Source of the DNA: UBA6814 sp040753075
GTDB taxonomy: Bacteria > Desulfobacterota > Desulfovibrionia > Desulfovibrionales > Desulfovibrionaceae
Assembly: GCA_040753075.1 (NCBI GenBank)
Contig: JBFMHA010000003.1
Location: forward strand, 1 to 64,000
DNA: 64,000 bases
Reading direction: 5' to 3'
How positions within the stretch are numbered: position 1 is the stretch's first letter; each line of letters starts with the position of its first letter. The notes under the pieces are model-generated. The model saw nothing but the letters and a program-made list of their open reading frames with translations, was not told the DNA's origin and searched no databases. Shown here piece after piece: positions 25,259 through 34,153 of this stretch. The position numbers were made by a program, and so were the translations under genes.

Positions 25259-26602
25259 TCAGCAGTCTGCGCCGCTGTGGCGGCATGTGGTGTCTTTGCA
25301 GGAACCATGCCTTCTCGGCATGGCAGCGATCTGGGCGTACAGGTCAGCATCCTGTTCAAGGTAGTGGGCCAGGTACTCCGTGGCGTCGCTGATGGCGGCC
25401 ATCTCGCCGGAGATGTTCTTGGGGCGGAGGAAGGGAGTCTCGGCACCGTACTCCCGGGCGATAGCCGCGTACTCCGGGTCGTCGGTGTTCACGATGACCC
25501 GATGCACACCCGGGACTCGGCGGGCCAGGAGGATGGTCCAGGCCATGAGGGGCTTGCCCCCCAGGTCCGCGATGTTCTTGCCGGGCAGGCGGGTGGAACC
25601 GGACCGGGCCGGGATGTGGACCACCACGTGGTCCGTGCGGCTCCGGCCGGAAAGGAAATGCAGGGAGTTGCGCTGGTCCCAGGACAGGGCGGTCTCCATG
25701 CCCGGGCTGTCCGTCCCGTCGCCGCAATAACGCACCAGCGTGTCCCGTACGTCCCGGGGGAGGATGAGCTCGCCCAGACCCGGTTTGGCGAATTCTGGGG
25801 GGAGGCCGGTACGGTCCAGTAGTCTGGCGACGGAACTCGGGGCCGGGGCGGGGCGACCCAGGAAGGTAGCCAGGCCGGAAAGTACGCGGGCTCGGTCCGC
25901 GGCCAGGGCGTCGAAGTCCAGGAAGTGCACCGGGAGCCGTTGCGCCAGGCAGCGAAATCCCAGGGTCTGGAAGTTCCAGAATTGGGCGGCCTTGACAGCG
26001 TTGGCTCGGAGGAAGTGGTCCCGCTCGCCGCGCTGAGCGTCCTTCCCCAGCAGATGGAAGCGGGCCAGGGTGTCGGCGGCGTAGAGGTCGCACACCCCGC
26101 GGTGTAGGTAGATGACGCGGTCGAAGCGTTCAAGAACGGCCGGGGTGAAACTCTGCACCGCATCGTAGAACAGCAGCAGGGGATGCTCGGCCAGGGTCCG
26201 CTCCAGGTCCTCGACGGGCTGCTCCGGCCCGCCGAAGGGCTGGATAAGTCGGCAGCCCTGGCCGCTGGTGGCCAGCAGGCGCAGAGCGGGTATCTCCGGG
26301 AAAGCGTTGGCCAGGCCCTGGGGCTCGGGGAGGTCGGCCGAGAGGCGGGGGGCCAGCTCCGGGCAGATCTCGGCCACTGCCCGTGCGGCCAGGGGGATAT
26401 GGTACATGGAGAAGCCGCACACGCAGACCCGTATGGCCCGGTCCAAGGAGCCATGTCCCCGTCCCTCGCTACTTCCGGTTCCGGGCGTAGGGGAGGGGGC
26501 CTTGCCGTGGGTCGGGGTCACTCCGCCCTGTCGGAAGCTTGACGGCACGCCGCGGGGAGGAGCGGTCCGGGATGATTCATTCAGTCCATGAACGTTGTGC
26601 AT
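25259..26602 (-). CDS. Truncated paralogue of the sulfotransferase/CMP-synthetase fusion
   Basis: A 447-residue paralogue of the product of 23585-25216, with the same order: sulfotransferase-like first part (FDRVIYLHRG), then a cytidylyltransferase from residue 330 (IPARSGSTRLPGKN). Similarity runs to about Met428, exactly where the paralogue continues into MYPTSPFRN; here about 19 unrelated residues follow and the protein stops, leaving out roughly 120 residues including the DxDTPED motif. A complete cytidylyltransferase active site is therefore unlikely. It may be a recent deletion product, or retained for its first domain. The N-terminal HGLNE matches HGVNE of the paralogue, which supports this start although no ribosome-binding site is clear. 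Confidence 0.6.
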   Translation of the reverse strand: MHNVHGLNESSRTAPPRGVPSSFRQGGVTPTHGKAPSPTPGTGSSEGRGHGSLDRAIRVCVCGFSMYHIPLAARAVAEICPELAPRLSADLPEPQGLANAFPEIPALRLLATSGQGCRLIQPFGGPEQPVEDLERTLAEHPLLLFYDAVQSFTPAVLERFDRVIYLHRGVCDLYAADTLARFHLLGKDAQRGERDHFLRANAVKAAQFWNFQTLGFRCLAQRLPVHFLDFDALAADRARVLSGLATFLGRPAPAPSSVARLLDRTGLPPEFAKPGLGELILPRDVRDTLVRYCGDGTDSPGMETALSWDQRNSLHFLSGRSRTDHVVVHIPARSGSTRLPGKNIADLGGKPLMAWTILLARRVPGVHRVIVNTDDPEYAAIAREYGAETPFLRPKNISGEMAAISDATEYLAHYLEQDADLYAQIAAMPRRHGSCKDTTCRHSGADC

Positions 26603-26642
26603 GCGTGCTGTGCCTGTCGGGCTGCTGTCCGCTCGCCCTGTG

Positions 26643-28352
26643 TCAGGAAATGGGCGCGCCGGTGCCGCGCCCAGGGGAGTTGCAAGGGATGTGCCCGGTC
26701 GCCCGGGAAGGGAGGCTGCCGTACAGCCCGAGCAGCCCGTCCAGCTTGCGGTCCAGGCCGTGCGCCGTGCGGTAGGCCCGCACGTTGCCGCGCAGGGCGT
26801 CGTAGTCCGCCGCGTCCAGCAGTTCGCCCAGCCGGGGGATGTCCTCCTGCCCCGTCACCAGCCCCAGGCCGTGCTCCTGCACCAGTTCGGCCACGGCCTT
26901 GATGCGGCGGCTCACCACCACCGGCAGCCCGGCCTCCAGGTAGCTGAAGAACTTGGTGGGCAGCATGTGGTCGAAGTGCGGGGCCAGCACTGTGAATCCA
27001 GGAGGGAAGCGGTGCAACATGCAGCCCCAGCCCAGGCGGCCGATGGCCCGCGGCAACTCCGCCGGCCCCACGCCCTCGTGCAGGGTGAAGAGCGGCTCGG
27101 CCTGGGCCAGGTACTCGTAGTCCCAGAACGCGCCCCGCAGGCCCTTGCGCTGGTACGGGTTCAGGAAGAGGTGGAACCCCACGCCCTGGGCCGCGACCTC
27201 CCGGATGAGCCCGAGGAGTTGCACGTCGCCGAAGGGCGGCACGGGATAATGGGAGGGATTCAGGGTGCCGCAGAAGACCAGACTGCGCCGCGCCTCGGAG
27301 TCCGGCGGCAGGTCCGCGCACAGCTCGTCCAGGGGATGGCTGTGCAGGTGGATCAGGGGCGGTGCGGCCGGGTAGCCTTGCAGGAGGATGTCCGCGGAGC
27401 CTTCCCGGTAGTTGAGACACACGCCCGCGGACTTGGCAAGGGCGATGCCGATGGCGCGTTTTTCCGCGGCGGCCGCGCCCGGGCCGAAGAGCCGGTCGTA
27501 CTCGGCGTCCGTGAAGCAGTAGTGGGGCAGGTCGTTGAACTCGGTGACCACCGGCGGGCCGCTCACCGCGGCCGCGGCCGCGGCGAAGCAGTGCAGCCCC
27601 AGCCAGCCCTGGAAGTGGACCAGCCGGGCGCGGCTGCGGGCCAGGAGCAGGTAGAACATTTCCAGGTTGGCCCCGGCGTCCAGCACCGCGTCGAAGAATC
27701 CGCCCTTGTGCGCCTGGTTGGAGGGGTTCAGGCAGAGGAAGGCGGTGGAGAACCCCCGGCGCTGCAGGCAGCGGCTCAACTTGCCCAGGTTGAAGTAGGC
27801 GTAGATGCCGGCGAACAGGATGGTGCGTTCCGGGTCCAGGCCGGCCAGGGCGCGTTCCCGCTCGGCCAGTTCCGCGGCCAGGGCCGCCTGGTATCGGTCC
27901 CGCCAGGCCGCGGGCACGGCCAGGGGGATGTCCGCCCCGCGCAGGGGGGCCACGTCCCGGCGCAGTCCGGGGCCGGCCGGAGCCTCGTCCGCGTAATCCA
28001 GCGCCAGCAGGGCCGGGGCCGACGCGGCCTCGGCCAGGGGCAGGACGGGCACGGCCGGGCAGCCCGGGATCAGCAGGGGGCCGGCCAGGTTGGCCTCGTA
28101 CAGGGTCACGGCGGAAAATCCGTCCAAGATCCCGATGGCCAGCAGGGTGGCAGCCAGGTCCCGGTCGCCGGCGATGCCCAGTTCCGAGGCCCCAGCCGCG
28201 GCCAGCTCCCGCACGGCGTCAGTGGCCGCGCGCAGGCGCAGGCCCCGGGCCAGGGCGTCTCGCTCGCGCAGGGACGCCACCTCCCCGGCCTTGGCCGAAA
28301 AGGCTGGCCAGAGTTCCGGTTCCGCGCTGCGGATGGCCTCGAACACGTCCAC
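26643..28352 (-). CDS. Glycosyltransferase-like protein with extra N-terminal domain
   Basis: A 569-residue protein. Residues about 175-550 are a GT-B-type transferase: a YAYFNLGKLSRCL opening, HFQGWLG, then KFFSYLEAGLPVVV and EHGLGLV on the donor side. Residues 1-150 look like a small Rossmann-type nucleotide-binding domain (GIAGDRDLAATLL, then LIPGCPAVPVLPL), the shape seen as a tail in some sugar methyltransferases and PglD-type acetyltransferases. Its last 90 residues resemble the product of 29482-30762. Probably adds a sugar to the glycan; the N-terminal domain's role is unknown. Confidence 0.65.
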   Translation of the reverse strand: MDVFEAIRSAEPELWPAFSAKAGEVASLRERDALARGLRLRAATDAVRELAAAGASELGIAGDRDLAATLLAIGILDGFSAVTLYEANLAGPLLIPGCPAVPVLPLAEAASAPALLALDYADEAPAGPGLRRDVAPLRGADIPLAVPAAWRDRYQAALAAELAERERALAGLDPERTILFAGIYAYFNLGKLSRCLQRRGFSTAFLCLNPSNQAHKGGFFDAVLDAGANLEMFYLLLARSRARLVHFQGWLGLHCFAAAAAAVSGPPVVTEFNDLPHYCFTDAEYDRLFGPGAAAAEKRAIGIALAKSAGVCLNYREGSADILLQGYPAAPPLIHLHSHPLDELCADLPPDSEARRSLVFCGTLNPSHYPVPPFGDVQLLGLIREVAAQGVGFHLFLNPYQRKGLRGAFWDYEYLAQAEPLFTLHEGVGPAELPRAIGRLGWGCMLHRFPPGFTVLAPHFDHMLPTKFFSYLEAGLPVVVSRRIKAVAELVQEHGLGLVTGQEDIPRLGELLDAADYDALRGNVRAYRTAHGLDRKLDGLLGLYGSLPSRATGHIPCNSPGRGTGAPIS

Positions 28353-28368
28353 GCCTGCCGTCCTCCGA

Positions 28369-29469
28369 CTAGATGAAGTTCACGTGCATGGGCTCGTCGC
28401 CAGATGGCGAGAGCACAGCGCCGCTCTGCTTGATATCCCACAGGCATTCGTTGACCTTGTGCTGCAGGCAGAGGGTGCCGCACATGGTGCGCGCGTCGAA
28501 GCGCTCCGAGGCGATGAGGTCCATGACCTCCCAGTAGCGTTCGCCGTGGAACAGGTCGCGCAGCCGGGTGTCCACGATGTTGCCGATGTGGTACTTCTTG
28601 TAGCGCTCGTTGAAGAGCATGCCGCAGGGGGCCACCAGGCCCGAGCCGGACATCTGGAGCATGAAGGGCGGGCCGTAGCACCGGCTGTAGCAGCGGGCGC
28701 CCTTGGCCATGATCTTGGACCACTTGGCCCGCACCAGGTAGTCCGGGGTGGACTCGGCCTCGGCCTGGCGCAGGAGCCCGAGCAGGGCCTCGTACCCGTC
28801 GTAGTCCACGCCCAGCCGGCCCTCCTCGTCGTCCGAGCAGTGCTTGAGCACCAGGTAGTCCACGCCCAGGTCCCGGCCCAGGCGGGCCAGGGGCAGCACC
28901 TGGTCCGCGAACTGGGGCATGAGCACCATCTGCAGGCCCAGGGTCACGTCCAGGCCCTTGTCGCGCTTGATGCGCACCGCCTCGCGGACGGTGGCGCAGA
29001 CCTCGTGGAAGCACTTCTCCGCCACCCCGTGGATATCGGCGTAGCGCGCGGGCTCGCCCGCGGAGATGTTGAAGCGCAGGTAGGTGAGGGCGGGCAGGAT
29101 CTCGGGCAGGCGTTCCCGCCTGAGCATGTAGCCGTTGGTGCCCAGGGCCATGTCCAGGCCCACGGCCTTGCCGTGGGTGATGGCCTCGTACACGTGGGGG
29201 GAGCAGGTGGACTCGCCGTCGCTCACCAGGCTCACGGCCTTGACCCCGATCTCGGCCGCGTCGTCCAGGAAATCGCGCACCACCTGGGCGGTGATCTCCT
29301 TCTCCTCGTTCTCCTGCAACTGCCCGTAGCAGTACACGCAGCGGTAGGTGCAGCGCCGGGTCAGGGCGCAGTCGATGGTGACGGGGGCCACGCGCTCGCC
29401 GCGCAGCCAGCGCTCCACGCGGTCCCGGTGCCAGGCCAGCTTGTGGCCGTCGAGGATGATATCGGACAT
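28369..29469 (-). CDS. Radical-SAM protein, DGHK-type (paralogue 1)
   Basis: A 366-residue radical-SAM enzyme with CTYRCVYC at Cys40, Cys44 and Cys47. C-terminal cysteines (ARCYSRCYG, APCG, CGTLCLQ, NECLW) suggest at least one auxiliary iron-sulfur cluster. It shares an N-terminal IxDGHKLxxHxxRVxxWL block and a short C-terminal NFI/DFI end with the product of 34154-35242, so the two are paralogues with an uncommon build. It stands between two glycosyltransferase-like genes, 12 and 16 bases away. Substrate unknown; a sugar made by the nearby heptose-type genes is one option. Confidence 0.8.
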   Translation of the reverse strand: MSDIILDGHKLAWHRDRVERWLRGERVAPVTIDCALTRRCTYRCVYCYGQLQENEEKEITAQVVRDFLDDAAEIGVKAVSLVSDGESTCSPHVYEAITHGKAVGLDMALGTNGYMLRRERLPEILPALTYLRFNISAGEPARYADIHGVAEKCFHEVCATVREAVRIKRDKGLDVTLGLQMVLMPQFADQVLPLARLGRDLGVDYLVLKHCSDDEEGRLGVDYDGYEALLGLLRQAEAESTPDYLVRAKWSKIMAKGARCYSRCYGPPFMLQMSGSGLVAPCGMLFNERYKKYHIGNIVDTRLRDLFHGERYWEVMDLIASERFDARTMCGTLCLQHKVNECLWDIKQSGAVLSPSGDEPMHVNFI

Positions 29470-29481
29470 GGTTTGCTCTCC

Positions 29482-30762
29482 TCACAGCCCCGGGTGCCGG
29501 CCCAGGTCCCCGCCCTGGTACAGGGCGCGCAATGCCGGGATGGCCCGGTTCAGCTCGAAGCGTTCCCGGAAGCGGCGCACGTTTTCGCGCAGGGCCGGGT
29601 GGTCGGCCTGGTTCAGCCGCCCGGGCAGATCGTCCAGCCGCTTGAGGGAGTAGACCAGGCCCAGCCCGTGCTCCCGCACCAGGCGGGCGATGTAGTGGAA
29701 CTCCTCGTAGACCAGCAGGGGCAGGCCGGCCTCCAGGTAGCTGAAAATCTTGGTGGACATGTTGATGTGGAAGGCCTCGGGCCGGTACGAGGACAGGGCC
29801 ACATTGTCGTAGAGCAGGCCCCAGTGGAAGTCCGCGATGCCTGCGGGCAGTTCGAAGAAGGGCAGCCCCGGCCGGAAGGCGAAGTGGGGCAGTCTCTCCT
29901 GCATCGAAAGATAGCGCTCCTGCTCCTCCCAGAACATGTTGCGGGCGTTCTGGTTGGCCAGGATAGTCAGTTCCAGGCCTCCGCCGGCCGTGCCCTCGAT
30001 GACCGGATCGAAGACCTGGTTCTCGTGGCCGAGCTTCATGGCGATGTGGAAGGGCATGACCCCGCCGGCGTAGACCAGCCGGTGCGGCGGAGCATCCGGC
30101 GGCGGGGCCTCGGCGAAGATGTCACGGCAGGGCAGGGCGTGGGCCTGCACCCCCGGCGTGTCCAGGTTCCAGGTCGTGCGGATGGCCTCCCATCCCGCGT
30201 CCGGCATCTTGTGGACCACGGCGTCGGCCCGGGCCAGTATCTCCCGCTCCAGGCGGCAGTCGGGGGTGTCCTGGTCCCGGGACATGTAGTGCCAGGAGTC
30301 GTACACGTCCAGGATCAGGCGCCCCCCGCCCAGGGCCTCCACGGCCAGGGCGCCCAGAACCGAGGGCTGGATGTGCACGGACAGGGCCTGGGGCGCGGCG
30401 GCAGGGAGCAGGTCCAGGAGTTCGCGGTAGTGCCCGATCTCGTAGACCTGGTCGAACCATCGCTCGCACTGGGCGTCCTCCCGGGCGCAGCAGGCCAGGA
30501 AGGTGGTGTGGAACTCCCCGGTGCGGCGCAGGGCGATGCTCTTCTTTATGGTGTTCGGGTAGGGGTAGTAGGCCAGGAATACGACGTGCCGCTTCCCGTC
30601 CACCTCGGCCCGGTCCAGGTTGTCCGGCCGCTCCCGGAAGGTCAGGGTTTCCCGGCCGCGGGGCATGGGCGCGTCCAGGATGGCGCGCACCCGCTGCCGC
30701 AGGTCGGCGGGCAGCCAGGCGAACTCCCCGGGCGAGGCGGGCAGGCGGCGGGGCGAACTCAT
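29482..30762 (-). CDS. Glycosyltransferase, GT-B type
   Basis: A 426-residue glycosyltransferase-like protein. The acceptor half begins after a VVFLAYYPYPNT strand and includes VYDSWHYMS; the donor half has LVYAGG, then INMSTKIFSYLEAGLPLLV and EHGLGLV. The C-terminal 90 residues resemble those of the product of 26643-28352. Start at 30762 overlaps the transketolase C-subunit stop by four bases. It likely transfers a sugar made by the transketolase/heptose-type module into the glycan. Confidence 0.7.
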   Translation of the reverse strand: MSSPRRLPASPGEFAWLPADLRQRVRAILDAPMPRGRETLTFRERPDNLDRAEVDGKRHVVFLAYYPYPNTIKKSIALRRTGEFHTTFLACCAREDAQCERWFDQVYEIGHYRELLDLLPAAAPQALSVHIQPSVLGALAVEALGGGRLILDVYDSWHYMSRDQDTPDCRLEREILARADAVVHKMPDAGWEAIRTTWNLDTPGVQAHALPCRDIFAEAPPPDAPPHRLVYAGGVMPFHIAMKLGHENQVFDPVIEGTAGGGLELTILANQNARNMFWEEQERYLSMQERLPHFAFRPGLPFFELPAGIADFHWGLLYDNVALSSYRPEAFHINMSTKIFSYLEAGLPLLVYEEFHYIARLVREHGLGLVYSLKRLDDLPGRLNQADHPALRENVRRFRERFELNRAIPALRALYQGGDLGRHPGL

Positions 30763-31685
30763 GCGTTCCACAGCTCCCGCAGGGCGGCGGCCAGGTTGGC
30801 GGAGCTGATGCCGTAGAGGTCCTTGAGCTGGTTCTGGGACCCGTAGTTGTGCGGGAACACGTCGGGGATGCCCAGCCGCTTGAACCGCTTGGCCGCTGGG
30901 AAGCAGGCTTCGGCCAGGGCCTCGGCCACCGCGCTGCCCAGGCCGCCGATGACGCTGTGCTCCTCGATGCTCACCACCACCGGCACTGGGGCCGCGGCAT
31001 CCAGGAAGGCTTCCAGGTCGAACGGCTTCACCGTGGGCAGATGCAGGACCGCCACCTGCCGGCCCTCCCGGGCCAGCAGGTCCGCGGCCTCCCTGGCCTG
31101 GCCCAGGCAGGTGCCGGTGCACGCCACCAGGGCGTCGCGGCCCGGGCGTTCCAGCCAGGCCCGCCCGATCTGCGGGGCGTGGCCCTCGGGAGTGACCACC
31201 GGGTCGTAGCCCTTGGCCAGCCGGATGTAGAGGGGGCCGGGCCAGTCCACGGTCTGGGGCATGAGCGCGGCCAGTTCCCGGGCGTCGGCCGGGACCAGGA
31301 CGGCCATGCCGGGCAGGGCGCGCATGAGGGCGATGTCCTCCAGGGCCTGGTGAGTGGGCCCCAGCGGGGCGTAGACCAGACCGCCGCCGTTAGCCACCAG
31401 GCGGACTTTGGCCTTCTGCAGGCACAGGTCCAGCGCCACCTGGTCCAGGCAGCGCCGGGTCAGGAAGGTGGCGATGGTGTTCACGTAAGGGATCTTGCCT
31501 TCCAGGGCCAGGCCTGCGGCCATGCCCACCACGTGCTGCTCGCTGATGCCCTCCATGAAGAAGCGGTCGGGCATCTCCTCGCGGAATTTTCCCAGGGTCC
31601 CCGCGCCCAGGTCCGAGCCCACGAAGAAGATGCGGGGGTCGGTGCGGGCCAGGTCGTGGATGCAGTCGAGACAGGTCTTGCGCAT
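30759..31685 (-). CDS. Transketolase C-terminal subunit
   Basis: A 308-residue protein matching the pyrimidine-binding and C-terminal domains of transketolase. The conserved catalytic Glu of the Pyr domain is in FMEGISEQHVVGMAAGLA, and IRLAKGYDP, VLVPADARE and a C-terminal IEEHSVIGGLGSAVAE segment follow family order. It pairs with the N-terminal subunit encoded just upstream (9-base gap) to make one split transketolase. The enzyme moves two-carbon units with thiamine diphosphate and can form sedoheptulose 7-phosphate, the substrate of the GmhA-type isomerase in this locus. Confidence 0.85.
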   Translation of the reverse strand: MRKTCLDCIHDLARTDPRIFFVGSDLGAGTLGKFREEMPDRFFMEGISEQHVVGMAAGLALEGKIPYVNTIATFLTRRCLDQVALDLCLQKAKVRLVANGGGLVYAPLGPTHQALEDIALMRALPGMAVLVPADARELAALMPQTVDWPGPLYIRLAKGYDPVVTPEGHAPQIGRAWLERPGRDALVACTGTCLGQAREAADLLAREGRQVAVLHLPTVKPFDLEAFLDAAAPVPVVVSIEEHSVIGGLGSAVAEALAEACFPAAKRFKRLGIPDVFPHNYGSQNQLKDLYGISSANLAAALRELWNA

Positions 31686-31694
31686 GGTCGGTCC

Positions 31695-32492
31695 TCAGGC
31701 CAGTTCCGCCAGCAGGCGTTCGACGTCCTGTTCCAGGACCTTGCTCTTGTGGTGCCAGGAGAGGTCGCGCTCCATGAAGGAGACCCCCTTGCCTTTGACC
31801 GTGTGGCAGATGACCGCGGTGGGCCGGCCCGGCTCCTGGGGCAGACGGGTGAACGCCTCGGTCAGGGCGGCCACGTCGTGTCCGTCGACCTCGGCCACGG
31901 CGAAGCCGAAGGCCCGCCACTTGTCGGCAAAGGGCTCCAGGTCCAGGACTTCAGTAGTGCTCGCGTAGGACTGCTGCTTGTTGTAGTCCACCACCGCAGC
32001 CAGGTTGTCCAGGCGGTGTTTGGCCGCGGAGAGCGCGGCCTCCCAGATCGAGCCCTCGTTGCATTCGCCGTCGCCCAGCACCACGAACACCCGGCTGTCC
32101 CGGCGGTCGTGGCGGGCGGCCAGGGCCATGCCCACGCCCAGGGACAGGCCGTGCCCCAGGCTGCCGGTGGTGGCCTCCACCCCGGGCACGCTGGCCCGCT
32201 CGGGGTGGCCGCCCAGGCGGGAGTCGAAGCCGCAGAACCCGCAGAGCCGCTCGGCCGGGAAGAAACCCTTGTCCGCCAACACGGCGTAGAGGGCCAGGCA
32301 GCCGTGCCCCTTGCTCAGGATGCAGCGGTCGCGTTCCGGCTTCCAGGGCGCGGCAGGATCCACGCGCAGTACGTGGTCGTAGAGGGCGCGGAGGATATCC
32401 ACCACCGAGAAGGCCGAGGCAGGGTGCCCCCGGCCGGCCTTGCCCAGGGTTTCGACGATGAGCCGGCGGAGGTGTCGGGAACGTTCGTCCAT
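31695..32492 (-). CDS. Transketolase N-terminal (ThDP-binding) subunit
   Basis: A 265-residue protein equal to the thiamine-diphosphate-binding domain of transketolase. GHPASAFS near residue 22 and SKGHGCLALYA at 60-70 carry the family's His contacts, and the ThDP motif GDGECNEG lies at residues 140-147 with a downstream Asn in VVDYNKQQ. Together with the next gene it forms a split enzyme of the kind found in secondary and surface-sugar pathways rather than the single-chain central enzyme. Confidence 0.85.
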   Translation of the reverse strand: MDERSRHLRRLIVETLGKAGRGHPASAFSVVDILRALYDHVLRVDPAAPWKPERDRCILSKGHGCLALYAVLADKGFFPAERLCGFCGFDSRLGGHPERASVPGVEATTGSLGHGLSLGVGMALAARHDRRDSRVFVVLGDGECNEGSIWEAALSAAKHRLDNLAAVVDYNKQQSYASTTEVLDLEPFADKWRAFGFAVAEVDGHDVAALTEAFTRLPQEPGRPTAVICHTVKGKGVSFMERDLSWHHKSKVLEQDVERLLAELA

Positions 32493-32504
32493 GGGGGTAT
32501 CCTT

Positions 32505-34145
32505 TCAGGCGGCCAGGACCGGCCGCCAGGGTCCGCCGCTACGGCGCAGGGCGGCGAGCATGGCCCGGGCCCGTCCCAGCGCCCCGTCTCGGGCGTCGGC
32601 GCTGTCCGCTCCCGCGAAATCGCGCCGCGCGGCGTCGCCGGCCAGGAATTCGTTGCACAGGATCAGGCACCACTTGAGTCCGTGCAGGAAGAATGCCGCC
32701 TCCAGCCGGTGTCGGAACCCGGGGTCGGCGGAGAGGCCGCGGGCCAGGCAGTCGGTGAACTGCCGGGCCGAGTCCCGGTCCAGGTCCATGCCGGGGTGGA
32801 GAAGCACGTCCGCAGCCAGCTTGGCCGGGTCGTCCCAGCCGAAGAACTCGAAATCCACGAAAACCAGGCCGCCGGGAACGCGCAGGGCGTTGTGCAGCCC
32901 GAAGTCCGAAGGGCTCAGGGTGCGCAACTCCGGGGCCAGAACGGCGTCAGGGTCCAGGCCGGCGTCTTGCAGGCGCTTGCGGCCCGCGTCCTCGGCCGGG
33001 GCCAGCTCCGCCTCCAGTTCCCGGGCCAGCTTGCGGAAGCCGGGGTGCTCCACGCCCGCGAAGCGGGCCATCCGGCGCCGCACGGCAGCCGCAGCCTGGG
33101 CCAGGCTGAGGCAGGCGTCCGAGGCCGGGGGCAAGCCCGCGTCCCGGCCGGCCGAAACCAGTCCGTGCAGGCGCAGGAGGAAGCCGGCCATGCTCTGTGC
33201 GTCTCCAGGCCGCGGGGTGCGGCCCGCGGCCTCCCCCTCGATCCAGGAGTAGACGCCTAGGCCCGCGTCATCCCGGGCCAGGGGCGCAGGCACGCAGTCC
33301 AGGCCGTGCGACCGGAGGAAGGCCAGGGCCGAGAACTCCACGCCTAGCCGGTCGCGGCCGTCGTCGGGATGGATGAAATACTCCTTGACCGCCACCCGGC
33401 GGCCGTCGGCCAGATCCATCCGGCTCACCCGGCTGTTGCGGCCTCCGGAGAGCCGCTCCCGTGCGGCCACCCTGCTTCCGAGCAGGCGCTCCAGGCGGAG
33501 GTCCAGGTCCGTTGGCCCGGCGCTGGCGGTCAGCCGGGCCACCTCGGACCAACTGGAGCAGACCGCGCCCCGGAAATCCGCCCGCGGGTTCCCGTCCGGC
33601 GCGAACAGCACCCGGGCGGTGTCGGCCGGGAAGTCGGGATGGGCGAAGACCTCGGGCAAGTCATCCACGAACAGGACGCAGCCCAAGTCCCGGATGCGGG
33701 CCACCTTGGCCGTGCGGGTCTCCTCCAGGAACACGTCGGAGTCGCGCAAGGGAGAGCCAGGCGCCAGAAAGCCCCGTTTGCGGAGCCAGGCCCGGGCCGC
33801 CGCATGCAGGTCGGTCCCGTCTCCCTGAGCCGCGTGGCGGGTCTTGTGGCTGACGATGACCAGCCGGTGTCCGGCGGCAGCCGCCATTTTCATGAATTCG
33901 GCAGCACCGGGAAAGGGGCGGGCCTGGTCCAGGCCCGGACCGTATACGACCGCCTGGACCCGCTGCCAGGCCAGTTCACCGTCGGGCAGGCTGCGGAGGA
34001 AGTCGCGCACGCCGGTCTTGTCCCGCGGCCCGTCCGCCGGCAGGAGCCCCAGTTCCCGCGCCGTTCGATAGAACAGGTCGGCGTAGTCGACCAGGGTGTT
34101 GTCCAGGTCCAGACCGATGCAGGCTCTGGGTGCGGGGGAGGTCAT
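32505..34145 (-). CDS. HAD phosphatase fused to an APH-like kinase domain
   Basis: A 546-residue fusion. Residues 1-200 form a HAD-type domain: LDLDNTLVDY holds the nucleophile Asp and the acid/base Asp two residues later, VIVSHKT gives motif II, and a late VLFVDDLPE the metal Asp pair. Residues about 230-546 look like an APH/choline-kinase domain with VKEYF (ATP Lys), LSPSDFGLHN (Brenner-type loop with Ser in place of His but Asp and Asn kept) and FVDFEFFGWDD. Opposite activities on one chain suggest a phosphate-exchange or proofreading step on a sugar phosphate. In this context the HAD part could supply the GmhB-type phosphatase of heptose synthesis. The ribosome-binding site is weak. Confidence 0.65.
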   Translation of the reverse strand: MTSPAPRACIGLDLDNTLVDYADLFYRTARELGLLPADGPRDKTGVRDFLRSLPDGELAWQRVQAVVYGPGLDQARPFPGAAEFMKMAAAAGHRLVIVSHKTRHAAQGDGTDLHAAARAWLRKRGFLAPGSPLRDSDVFLEETRTAKVARIRDLGCVLFVDDLPEVFAHPDFPADTARVLFAPDGNPRADFRGAVCSSWSEVARLTASAGPTDLDLRLERLLGSRVAARERLSGGRNSRVSRMDLADGRRVAVKEYFIHPDDGRDRLGVEFSALAFLRSHGLDCVPAPLARDDAGLGVYSWIEGEAAGRTPRPGDAQSMAGFLLRLHGLVSAGRDAGLPPASDACLSLAQAAAAVRRRMARFAGVEHPGFRKLARELEAELAPAEDAGRKRLQDAGLDPDAVLAPELRTLSPSDFGLHNALRVPGGLVFVDFEFFGWDDPAKLAADVLLHPGMDLDRDSARQFTDCLARGLSADPGFRHRLEAAFFLHGLKWCLILCNEFLAGDAARRDFAGADSADARDGALGRARAMLAALRRSGGPWRPVLAA

Positions 34146-34153
34146 GGGCGGCT

